Source of the DNA: Nemopilema nomurai
Lineage: Eukaryota > Cnidaria > Scyphozoa > Rhizostomeae > Rhizostomatidae
DNA length: 64,000 bases
Direction: 5' to 3'
Assembly (NCBI GenBank): GCA_003864495.1
Contig: ML133493.1
Location: 875,820-939,819 of the forward strand
Both the position numbers and the translations under genes were made by a program. The notes under the pieces are model-generated. The model was not told the DNA's origin, did not search any database, and saw only the letters and a list, made by a program, of their open reading frames with translations. Below, piece after piece: positions 1 through 10,085 of this stretch. Positions within the stretch are counted from its first letter, which is position 1. Each line of letters opens with the position of its first letter.

Positions 1-296
1 ATTTCTATAAATCTTATATATTAACAATCAACCACTAACAAACATTCATCATTACAATGATGATCTATTAAATGGCATAGCAATTAATACAAGTAAATTT
101 GAAATAAGCAATAATGGCTATGGCAAAAATTAGTCCTAAAGAAATCCATTCACCCAGTTTTTATAACTATGTTCTTTACAAATACTTCAGGTGTTCTTGT
201 AATGTCAAACAAATAAATTACTTTTATCCACCCTTAGATAAACATATATTCTGCAATCAACTGTATAAAAAGTTACAAAATTGAAAGTATACGTAC

Positions 297-2466
297 AGCC
301 ATGTAGATAGGAAGTGATGAATTTTGTCCTATATCCATTTCAAGGAGCAAAGGAAACACTTTGTTTTGCCATAACTCAGTAGATAATAAATCATATATGA
401 CCATCAAAATCTGAGGTAAGAAAAATGAATATTAAATTCAAATGTGTCTACTTCACAACTGCCTTTTGTTGGTTTCATTCTATCTTTTGACGATTTACAT
501 TTTGCATTTCCAAAATTTGCTTAACAAATACAGAAAGTCCACCTCTTGTTGATATTCAAGCAAAACTGAATTTAGCAACAAAATGCTAAATAGTCTTTGG
601 CCCAGAATAGCCTCCTTGGCAAACAGTTAGCAATTTGAATATACTGATCAAGAGAATAAACAATACACTACTTTATTGTATGAAACAAATCCTTCTGGAA
701 TGAATTCATCAACATTTGTAGATGCACTCAGAATTGCCTGTTGAAAAAAGAGCAGCAATAAAATGAAGACTGTTACCTTCAAAGAATGTAACAAATTACC
801 AGGCTAGATTAAGTAAGGTCAAAAGAACAAATTACACAAGGTCTACTGTTATCTGTAATCTATCTTACATAATTATTGAAACTATGACAGGGACTTAAAA
901 GACAACCATTTCTTGCATTTCTTCAGCTAAAATATGCTACCTATTAGGTAGAGCAGTGAAAGTAAATATAAAACAAGAAAAGGTACAAGAAGACAGAAAT
1001 TGCCTGGTAAAGAATTATGTTAGTCCTGGGTGTACACACATAAACCCTTGTAAATATTGACAGAAAAAGATTAGATGCTAAAAAAGAAATTTTGAAACCT
1101 TCTGGCATTATAGATTGTTCACAAAACAAGAATAAAACTACAAAATGTAAAATATTTTAAAAACAGCAGCATATGATATAATCCTGAGTGCTATCCACTG
1201 ATGTTTTCACTGTTCTTGTGCTGTGAAAATTCCAGTTTTCATACCAAATAACTTGATCCTTCAACTAACAGATTACATGAAATTTCAGAGAAATTACAGT
1301 AACATGTATGTGGTTGCAATGAACAATGCATTCAGTGAATAAAAAATTTCTGGCTTGATGAACTGGCTAAAAAATCTTGACAAATTAGAAGATTCTAGAA
1401 AACCTGCATATTCAGCTTTTCAAGATATTCATGTTGCAGCCTCCATCTAAAAATCAGAAATACTTATATTCAGAAGTTTAATTTAAAGTTCAATTACAAT
1501 AACAAAATTTAACACATTGTGAATAAGAATTATAGTCAACCATTTCACACCTCCGACTGGCTGAACATATTAAAAAAAACTCTAGGTATTTCATTTGGCA
1601 AAACATGAAACTGTGAAAGAACATACATTTACACTTATGATTAATAAAGAAAACTAAGAAAACTTTTTCTGGCAGTCTTTTAATAAATCTTAAGTCTTAG
1701 TATCAGCATATGGTCCACCTATAGTTAGGTGGGCACATATAGTGGTCCATCTATGGTCATTTGCTCTGAACCTTGTGGCTAGGTATCAAACTGCAAAGAA
1801 ATTAAAAAAATGGAGTTTTGAAAGCCTGTAGAGAACTGTAAAGTTTGTTTCTTTTGGACGTGATTACAAGGGACCAAATGTGGAATATAGATCCAGCAAA
1901 ATAAAATGGTTCGCAATATTCATTCAATTTCGGTTTATATTAATATTCTAGCATTTTGTACTAAAAAAATTGGTTTGCGGCCATGCGACGCTCAATGTAC
2001 CAAACGACAATATCATCTTAGACTAGCTGACAAACAATTTCTTGCTTTATAATATACTGGCCAGTTTATACCCAAATCAACAGATTAAATGCCATTACGC
2101 TTTCCGAGACTTATAATAATAATAATATAGGATGGATACCTTTCTATCCATTACCATCATTCAAAATCTATGGTCAAAATGGCTTTTATTCATAATCTAT
2201 TTGCATGATAATGCCTAAACCTCACTTTTTTTGTAGAGAAAAATACTTTCAAGGCTTGAGAAGAGCTGATATCAGGCTCATGCATGATGCATCAAGAGCC
2301 TACTCATTAACGTGACAAACAAATTATAAGTAGCCTATAAGCCTTGAAGATTAAATCACGTCAAATACCTCTGGCTTCCTATGTTTTTTAAAGGGATGAT
2401 TTTGAGCGTTTCGATAAAAGTTTCTGCTTCTGAAGCAGATAGTACTCCCGCTGCTGGTGCCGCCAT
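297..2466 (-). CDS. ZMYND10: ZMYND10, dynein-arm assembly factor, 5' part (4 exons, runs off left edge)
   Basis: Four exons were assembled by hand: 2369-2466, 1404-1446, 672-737 and 297-410. Junctions are GT-AG and phases fit (98 nt, then 43, 66 and 114), giving 106 residues. The start is the ATG at 2466, in a strong Kozak context (AAGATGGCGGC). Landmarks matching the N-terminus of animal ZMYND10 are LHEYLEKLNMQ in exon 2 and LWQNKVFP followed by LPIYM in exon 4. ZMYND10 is a cytoplasmic co-chaperone for pre-assembly of axonemal dynein arms, and human mutations cause primary ciliary dyskinesia. The MYND zinc finger is C-terminal in the family and would lie outside this window. The next exon is not visible in 1-296, so the intron after exon 4 continues past the edge. 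The gene is divergent from RBM15. I am confident of the family. Confidence 0.92.
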
Positions 2467-2513
2467 CTTGTTTTAGCATCAATGCGAGGCAAGAAAACAG
2501 TGTCCACGGTAAC
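2464..2513 (-). promoter_or_regulatory. ZMYND10 start region: YY1-like motif over the ATG and X-box-like site
   Basis: The minus-strand sequence around the ATG (AAGATGGCGGC) is a YY1-type element, often found at transcription or translation starts of housekeeping genes. At 2500-2513 the minus strand reads GTTACCGTGGACAC, which matches 11 of 14 positions of the palindromic RFX X-box (GTTACCATGGTAAC), with one half-site perfect. RFX control of ciliary genes is established in animals; use of this site here is inference. Confidence 0.35.
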
Positions 2514-2871
2514 AGAATCCATGCTACATAAGGGGACAAATTAGAATAGAACCAAGAATCTTCTCTGATAAAGTTTCTATTTACCGATTAACTGGTGCTA
2601 GTTTGGGATTCTTGCCAATGATAGCCTGCTTTAACGAAAAACAATGGTCACCGACAGCCCCATGTGGTAAACTCGGATATCAGTGGCTATCATCCAGGTC
2701 CCTTTTTCCAAAAGTTTGAAATTAGATAACATGAACTATAGGGAGCTATCAAAAGCTCTAAAGATTACATGATACACAATCAAAAACATGCTTAGTATTT
2801 CCAAATGGACAAAAATATTCTTAGATACAGATTTATTTGCTGTAATAGATTCAAATGATTTATAAGTCTTC

Positions 2872-3577
2872 TACACTACCGTTCAAAAAGTCTTGAGACG
2901 ATTCGAAATTTCGAACCTTCTTGCGAATGAAAACAATTAAAGGCGATCAAAAAATCTTTTGAAGCATTCCTATTATTCTTTGAAATGGTCTAAATAACGC
3001 AGTAAAAGCATCAATAAGTTGCAAAATTTCAGCTCTCTTTATTCATTACAATTAATTATCAGAATTTGAAACCTCTGCGCTTTGACCTTCTGGCAAATTA
3101 ATCGGGATGTATCCTGTTTTTTATCTCTCAATAAAGACCTTTATGTCTTGGCGTCTGGAACTTCTTCGGTCTGCCAACCCTTGGCAAATCTTTCACGGTT
3201 CTAAAATTAAAAAACTTTTTGCATACAGCATAAGCTGCATTCTTTGAGCAGCCCACAATTGATGCAGTTTCTTGGTAGCTTTTACCATTATTTTTATAAA
3301 AGAGAATTTCCAGAGGCTTCTCATAAGATATTTCACGACGTTTGATAACCTCCATGTTCATGTTTCTGGCCTAGAAAAATTTTACGGTTAATCTTTTTCG
3401 AATAATGTTGCAAAATTGAAATGCTTCGAAACATGAACAATGTCTTATGAAAGTTTCATGGAGATATCTGGTTGTCGTACTTAATAGGAGGGGATCAAAT
3501 GCATGTTTTTTAAAGCTTTTATCATAAGCGTCTTTCGAAACTACGAATCGTCCCAAGACTTTTTTAACGGTAGTGTA
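2872..3577 (-). mobile_element. Tc1/mariner-like element, internally deleted
   Basis: Terminal inverted repeats of 32 bp (2874-2905 and 3544-3575) match at 30 of 32 positions and begin CACTACCGTT. They are flanked on both sides by TA, the Tc1/mariner target duplication. On the minus strand an open frame from the ATG at 3361 to 3128 encodes 77 residues. It contains a helix-turn-helix of transposase N-terminal type (GKSYQETASIVGCSKN) and a GRPKK linker, as in paired-like Tc1 DNA-binding domains. The open frame starts about 215 bp inside the TIR, as usual for the family. A full element would be about 1.3-1.7 kb with a DDE catalytic domain. Here only about 700 bp remain and no catalytic domain is present, so the copy is non-autonomous. 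Confidence 0.85.
3128..3361 (-). pseudogene. Truncated Tc1-type transposase, DNA-binding domain only
   Basis: This 77-residue remnant carries the first helix-turn-helix and the GRPKK AT-hook-like linker typical of Tc1 transposases, then diverges and stops. The second helix-turn-helix and the DDE catalytic domain are missing. It lies inside the TIR-bounded element described at 2872-3577. It cannot catalyse transposition, though a DNA-binding fragment could in principle still bind TIRs. Confidence 0.75.
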
Positions 3578-3734
3578 TATAAGAATATATCTTCTAACAT
3601 TTTTTTATCGTAAAAACCCATAGTGACAAGGGTAGGATTGAGCATCGCATAGTAAACAGTAGGTAACGGTGCAATTATTCTAAACCAGTCACTTGATTTC
3701 GCTAGCATGTAGTAGAAACAACCAGTTGGCAAGA

Positions 3735-4124
3735 TATACACGCTTTTTAATAAGGAACCTACATCAAGGCCTAGTTCCAAAGGTTCCTTATTCGTAGACC
3801 TCAGATCATCAGATTTTAGTACCAAAAGTTCCTTAAGTTCTCACTTACGGTGTTTTGACTACAATAAGCCTTAACACTTAATAGAGAAAGGGGCGAGACA
3901 GCATATGCAGCACTTGACACACGAATAGCAAACAATCTATGCGAGTATTGGCTGCAAATGAATGGAACCGGCTTTTTAGTTCTTGATGCTTGCAGTTATA
4001 AAAAAATTTCAAATCAAAAAGTTTGTACGGGATTTCGTTTTTAGTAGTATAAGTTCTTTAAATATTTCGGCCCTCTACTTGTAGGTTCCTTATAAAATGG
4101 CTCCTTATAAAAAAAGCGTGTATA
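3735..4124. mobile_element. 390 bp MITE with inverted ends starting TATACACGC
   Basis: The left end reads TATACACGCTTTTTAATAAG and the right end is its inverted counterpart, ending AAAAAAGCGTGTATA. The inverted similarity includes a repeated GGTTCCTTAT-like block (left around 3751-3762 and 3780-3790, right around 4084-4109). The outer TATA allows a TA target duplication. No transposase is encoded; a 94-codon frame crossing it (3541-3825) is not protein-like. It sits in the ZMYND10-RBM15 intergenic gap, about 160 bp from the Tc1-like element. Confidence 0.7.
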
Positions 4125-4744
4125 GAAAAAAGTTTTTGAACAACAACCCGAGGTTTGCAAACAAATTTGGATCAAAATGTAAAAATTGGAAAATAACATT
4201 TGAAGTTCTAACTTTACACAATTAGAGCTGACTATAAGCCCGTTTCAAGTCACCCAGATGCTCTATTTGAAAGAAACCTCCAAGGGAGCATTGTCGTTAA
4301 AAAGTCCCGTCAAATGAAAAGATAATATGCCCCTGGATTTAGAGCACTACTTGTCTATTTTTCTACTACTTGCAACAATTTTCATGCAATGTAGCTACTA
4401 AAATGTGATCTCTGTTACACACATCTTCCCCACCTGGAAATTTCCATTCAGAGATAATCTATTTCTAAAAACACGATTGTTAGCATTTTGGTCGCTTCAC
4501 CGGTTTAGATCGCTCTTTTAATGGATTTTATTTTTAGATTGTTGTAGCATTCAAAGTCATATTATCCATTTTACATGTTTCTGGTTTTTTGAGCAAACCT
4601 TTTCTGCAAATAATGCCTACTTATCGTTTATTAGTGACTTGGTACCATCTGGACAAGTTACATACGGGATCTTCTATCTCTGATCATTGAGTGTTTTCTC
4701 CTCACAACCAGAACACGCTTTGATTCTGCGCACACATTGAAAAT

Positions 4745-4755
4745 CCGCCATCTTG
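4745..4755 (+). promoter_or_regulatory. YY1-type core promoter motif of RBM15
   Basis: CCGCCATCTTG, a canonical YY1 element, lies 143 bp upstream of the RBM15 ATG. In animals such motifs cluster at transcription starts of housekeeping genes, so the RBM15 start site is probably close to here. No TATA box is evident nearby. Confidence 0.5.
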
Positions 4756-4897
4756 AAAGGAATTGCAAGTTCGTCTGCTTCGTTCATTTGTTTGTTTGGA
4801 GGGAAACAGGTTGTGGAAAAGGCCATTACTTTGCAAGAGAATCGTCCAAGTATAAATTAAAAACGAAGTATCAGTTACTGGATGTGTTTTAACTGTT

Positions 4898-7207
4898 ATG
4901 TCATCGCCAGAGCCTGACTACTATTATAGCTCTGGTAGGAGCTCGTACAGGCAACCTGACACACTTCGGACTAAAAAGCGTAGATTCGATTCTTCAAAAG
5001 AGATGACTTATGGAGTTGATCCATACCTGCATGGTGGCTTTAAGTCCTATGGTCACAAAAATGATGGACGGGAACAACTTATCGTTTCAAATTTGCCTAT
5101 GCACGCGAGCGATCAAGTGGTCAAGGACGCGCTGTTCCACGAGTTTAAAAAGTTTGGTCATGTTTCTATTTATCTGCGTGGTCGTGGCGAAGGAAGGACT
5201 GCAGCTATATCGTATCGAAACCCTGGAGATACTATTAAAGTTAAAGAGTACCATGAACGTCGAGGGAAGTTTATAGTTTTTGACAGACAAGTTCACATCG
5301 ACTACGAAAGTGAATTTGAGCGCGGGTCGGATCGCGGATACAGCCCAGACACATACAACTCAATGTCTCCGCGAAGAAACCTTCCTAAGGGCGGTCGCTC
5401 TTCCTATCCACCTAAGGATGATTACATTCGTGATCAACACTTTGACGATGGAAAAATTTACCGTGGACGCGAGCGCGATGATTTTAGAGAGGCCCCTAGA
5501 AGGTTTGCGTATGAAGACTACCGTGAAGGAAGGAGCTTGCCGGCAGAGGAAGACCCGAAGGCCAGTCGCACTTTGTTTGTCGGTAACTTAGAACCCAATG
5601 TTACCGCACAAGAATTGCGAAGGATATTTGAGCCATACGGTTACGTTGAAGATGTAGAAATCAAAAGACCAACACATGCTCATGGAAGTACGTATGCTTT
5701 TGTTAAATTTCTTGATATAGACGTGGCAACAAGGGCCAAAAGTTATGTTGACGGTCAATACATTGGCAGAAACGCATGTAAAATTGGTTATGGCAGAAGT
5801 ATGGCGACAACTCGTTTATGGGTAGGGGGCCTTGGGCCCTGGACAGGCATTGATGAGCTAACCAGAGAATTCGACAGATTTGGGGCTATCAAGTTCATTG
5901 ATTTTCAAAAGGGAAACAATTATGCATATATCTTGTATGACAGTCTTGATGCAGCTCGTGTGGCAGCAAGAGAAATGCATGGGTACCCTCTTGGTGGTGC
6001 CAGCCGAAGACTGAAGATTGATTTTGCCAGTGCAGATAAAGCTGGAAGAGCTAGCGGTGATTTTGATCACTTTAATGATTTTGATCGGAGAGAAGTTCCT
6101 TTTGAAAGACATGCTGTACGTGGAAGGGGAAGAAATAACTGGGATCATGGTGGTGCAAGAAAGTTTTCAAGTGAGCGTGAGTTTCCACCAAGAAATGACC
6201 GAAAATGGTTTGATCATAATAATGGTCCTTATAGAGACCGCATGAGTCGTGGAGGGCACTTCAGTGACAGGGAAGTTCAACTGGAGCGTGAAGTGAGACC
6301 ATCTGAGAGTGATAGACCACTTAGAAAGCGAGGTCGCAGTCGAAGTCCACATAATGATTCACAGGCGCGTAGCTCAAGACGTAGTGGTAGCTTCAAAAGT
6401 CACTCACGACACAGTCCAACAAATCAGCGTGGGCGCAGCTATTCCCCTGAGCGTAGGAGAGAAACTCATGAGAGAATGTCACCTTCACCTCAAAGAACAA
6501 AGAGAAACCACTCCAGCTCTAATGAAAAAGAACCACAGGTTGTTAAAAAAGATTTGCCAGAGGAGGAACCTACTGAAAAAAGTGCAGCTGAGAAACAAGA
6601 GACGGCTACAGATAGTGATGCAGTACCAAAGCAGGAAAATGGATCAGATGTGAACAGCAAAGTTGAGAGTATTGTCGGTGTTGCAAAGAGATTTGCAGTT
6701 GCATGGAGAGGGGCGTTCGCTTTAAAAACAAGTGCTTTTCCTTTGCGTATGCATCTCATTGGAGGTAACCCAGAGCTAGCTGATTCATTGTTGAGAGCTG
6801 TTGGACAGGGAAAAGTTCTCAGTATAAGTCAAAGGCTACGCTTGGATCAGCCAAAACTTGAAGAGGTCTCTCGTCGCGTTAGCAATGCCGGAGCCAGTGG
6901 CCATTGTATCTTGCTGGCACTTCCTATTGCGCAATCGGGCTTGGAAGATTTGGATATGGATGAAAATTTTCAGCAGAGGCCATTACGCAGTCTTGTTGTT
7001 TATTTGAAACAAAAGCAAGCAGCCGGGGTAATTCCGTTGCCAAATAATGATAATAGCACTGCAGCAAAGGATGATGGCGGCATTTTACATGCATTCCCAC
7101 CATGTGATTATTCTCATCAGCAGTTGCTGAAAGTTGCTCCAAATCTTGGACCAGAGCCGTCAAAAGAGGATCACCTTGTTATTATTCTTGTTCGCGGCAG
7201 CAGTTGA
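4898..7207 (+). CDS. RBM15: RBM15/RBM15B-type RNA-binding protein (Spen family), single exon
   Basis: The 769-residue product has the Spen-family layout. RRM1 is at about 60-138 (RNP2 LIVSNLP). RRM2 is at about 224-301 (TLFVGNL, YAFVKF). RRM3 is at about 305-378 (RLWVGGL, YAYILY). An Arg/Ser/Gly-rich segment spans about 399-540 and a C-terminal SPOC domain about 592-768 (from FAVAWRGAFALK to LVIILVRG). RBM15 and RBM15B bind U-rich RNA and recruit the WTAP-METTL3 m6A writer; SPOC contacts partner proteins. The length is below the human proteins (977 and 890). The coding region has no intron, like human RBM15B. The first ATG of the frame was chosen; it follows a 5' UTR downstream of a YY1 motif. 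RBM15 and RBM15B cannot be told apart here; it is probably the pre-duplication ancestor type. Confidence 0.96.
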   Translation: MSSPEPDYYYSSGRSSYRQPDTLRTKKRRFDSSKEMTYGVDPYLHGGFKSYGHKNDGREQLIVSNLPMHASDQVVKDALFHEFKKFGHVSIYLRGRGEGRTAAISYRNPGDTIKVKEYHERRGKFIVFDRQVHIDYESEFERGSDRGYSPDTYNSMSPRRNLPKGGRSSYPPKDDYIRDQHFDDGKIYRGRERDDFREAPRRFAYEDYREGRSLPAEEDPKASRTLFVGNLEPNVTAQELRRIFEPYGYVEDVEIKRPTHAHGSTYAFVKFLDIDVATRAKSYVDGQYIGRNACKIGYGRSMATTRLWVGGLGPWTGIDELTREFDRFGAIKFIDFQKGNNYAYILYDSLDAARVAAREMHGYPLGGASRRLKIDFASADKAGRASGDFDHFNDFDRREVPFERHAVRGRGRNNWDHGGARKFSSEREFPPRNDRKWFDHNNGPYRDRMSRGGHFSDREVQLEREVRPSESDRPLRKRGRSRSPHNDSQARSSRRSGSFKSHSRHSPTNQRGRSYSPERRRETHERMSPSPQRTKRNHSSSNEKEPQVVKKDLPEEEPTEKSAAEKQETATDSDAVPKQENGSDVNSKVESIVGVAKRFAVAWRGAFALKTSAFPLRMHLIGGNPELADSLLRAVGQGKVLSISQRLRLDQPKLEEVSRRVSNAGASGHCILLALPIAQSGLEDLDMDENFQQRPLRSLVVYLKQKQAAGVIPLPNNDNSTAAKDDGGILHAFPPCDYSHQQLLKVAPNLGPEPSKEDHLVIILVRGSS

Positions 7208-10085
7208 TTTCACAGCTTTCAAAGGAGAAACTTGTTCATATTTTCATCTGGGTATAAGATATGCTTCTTATGGCAATGGGTATTGCTGAACTTGGTAGTT
7301 ATTTTAAAGTATAAAGAAGCATTGCTTTCCGAAGAGATGGAGAGAAATTGAAAGACTTATCGTCATATTGTAAGCAATACGAACAGTTTGTCGGCCAATT
7401 GATAGAGTTGCGCATCTTCAAGAAACTTTTCCTCAGAGACAGTTATGTGATATGTGATTTATGCAGTAGCTAATGATATTGCTTTCTTATTGGAGATTGT
7501 CATCGTCCAGTTCCTATTTTCCTATCTTTTATCCATAAAGGAGAGAATTTATATCTTATGTATTGGCTACTCTGTGAAACAAATTTTCGGAGAATCCATC
7601 CAATTACCAGTGAGAAATGAGTCCTTACATCTTTCGGATGCGACCAATTTAAATAAAATACTGGTGTAAGACCATGATTCTGGTGCATTCAAGTTTCCTG
7701 GGAAAACTTGGTACAAGTCACTTTGTCTAGTGCATATACTTCGAGGTCATGCGGAGTTTATGAGAAATCTTCCAAGAATGAATATAAGCCAGCCGTAATC
7801 ATTTTCTGATATTTAGCATTATACCGCGAGATTACTCAGGTGCGATACTTGGAGATTCTACTCTTGGAAAGCATTATATCCAGAAGTTTGCTACTTCGCA
7901 AGTGAGGGAGGCATCATACTCCGTTTCTAAGCAGTGCATGTTTACTCCAGCACCTGAAGCATGCATACCCTACGTATTTATCTGAAGCAGCCCGTTCTTA
8001 GTGCCATGAAAATTACCAGTGTTACTATGAATCAAACTTGCTGCCCCATGTGTAGGTGAAACATCCAAAATGTGTTTTTGTACAAGTTTCAAGGTGCATC
8101 ATTGGTGAAAATATTGCTATTTTAACTTGAATTATGACAGATGAGGTTGGATAGACCTTGTGTGATGCCAGTTGAAATGTTCCACAAGGGCTGCAACAGT
8201 TGTGTGGTATGAAGCAACATAGCTACAAAGGAGGCATTAAGGTTGGTATGATAATTTCAATATAACAGTACTTGGAAATGGTTTTGCAAGACAAACCAAG
8301 ATATCTCTCCACTATTCTATCAGTTTATTTGAAATAATTTCTTTTGGATATCAGGTATTACTTTATTTGGATGCCTTGGGTTACAAATTCTTATTTCAGT
8401 CAGTCCTTGTTTTAAGTAGAAAGCTTTTAATTTTAAAGTCAAGAAGGAAAAGTTTGTTCAGGCTTTAATTTTTGTTCAACAATTGCATCACATTCTTTCT
8501 CTGTGGGGTATCTCTGTGGAGTATCTCTGTGGAGTATGGGCTTGGGAATCAATTTGGGGGCACTTTATTCTCTTTTGTTATTTCTAATTATTGATTATAT
8601 GTGTGGTCTTGAGTAGCTATTGCACTGCTTAATTTGAAAGTTCTGAAGATTCTTTTTCAGGGATGTTTTGATGGCCAATGTTGATGATATTACAAATGGA
8701 ATTTTGATGGATTGACGAAGCCTTGTCTGTATGTGGACAAACTGATGACACAGTAAGCAAACAACAGCTTTGTTAGGAAAACAGCAGTTTTAGTTTTAGA
8801 AGAATCTTTATGTAAACACAATCATGGAAAAAGTGTTCAATTGAAAAGCCAATATAAATTATTCATTCAATAATCAATTTCCCTTCAGTTTTTGCAGTTA
8901 GAAAGTAAACAGCTAAGAGCTGTTCAAATTTACTAATATTTTTTAAAATCAGAAAAGGCAGTTGCACAGTTAAAAGATCTGTTTAGGATAATTCTGCCCT
9001 GTTTGTTTTTAGGAAGCCATGGGATGATTTTGAAGTTAAGAATTTGTTTTCAGTTCAACTGTTCTGCAACACTGGCATCATCAAATACTAGAAATTTATT
9101 AGAGTCAGGTGTCCAAAATCAATGCCACAAGTCTTTGCTTTAGAGACTGCAATACTGTTTAAACCAACAGATATTTCAGGCTGTCTGTTCGATGAACATA
9201 ATTTTCCACCTGTGTATTGGTTGCAAAGTTGCAGGAAATCCAGCTGTTGAGCCTGTGTTGCCAATGTTTTTCAAAAGTAGCTTAGAATTTTGCCTTTTTA
9301 ATATACAGGGGTTCTTCCGAGAGTATGCTGCGTAAATGGATAATTGTGTGTCCAGGAAGTGTCACATTTGTTTGGGTTTTTGCGTGTGCCTTCATTCACC
9401 TTGTTAATCCAATGCTTTTTCCCTGCTTTTCATTAGAAGTAAGCAGTCTTCAGAATGACATGTTGTTGCCTTTTCTATTGCAGCCATTCAGTTTGATATG
9501 TGTTCTAACTAGTTTCTGCAAGATTTGCCTGTTTGATTGCATGTGCTTATATGATGATGAATAGAGAGAATGGGTTGTTACAGTTGCTGTATTACCATTA
9601 TCACTAGTATTACTGTATTCAAAACATTTACCATTATCAATGGCTCTACAAAGTGTTTCTACAGTTACTGTATTAATGATATATGCAGTTCTAACAGAAT
9701 GAAATTCATATTGGATGGCTTCCCATTGTATTCCTTCTCATTCAGTACACTGTTATCAAGGAAACATACTGAAGTTTGAGAATTATTAGGAGGGGCTCCA
9801 GACGGTTCTGACGGGCCTGATATGTGATAATATAACACAGCCTATGCATTGTTGACAAAGATTGTAGACAAATTCATAATAGATTGTCTATTGACTGATA
9901 TCATCATAATTATATTGATTGATAAATGGGATAAACTGTCATGCCATTTGAGAAAGACAACAATTTTCACCAGATGATTTGATCATATATTTATATTCTA
10001 AATGACTAGTATTTTTTATCAACAACTTTAATTTTTTTTGCTACAGTTCCCCTTGATAGTCCATAAAAGCTCAGTTAGTAAATAG
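7208..10085. other. RBM15 3' UTR and convergent gap to MAN2C1
   Basis: AATAAA at 7652-7657 is the first canonical poly(A) signal after the RBM15 stop. On the opposite side, TTTAAT at 10027-10032 (ATTAAA on the minus strand) lies 54 bp past the MAN2C1 stop and may end that transcript. A 13 bp unit is repeated three times at 8498-8536. Small open frames here, such as one at 9325-9564 rich in hydrophobic residues, have no family resemblance. I see no gene. Confidence 0.5.

Noticed and set aside
2351..2539. 62-codon frame suggesting a small membrane protein
   Set aside because: It begins at TTG, not ATG, and overlaps the ZMYND10 first exon in another frame; the ZMYND10 frame matches the family and splices correctly.
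9325..9564. Hydrophobic 79-codon frame after RBM15
   Set aside because: No homology, no splice context, and it lies between convergent gene ends; likely chance in T-rich DNA.
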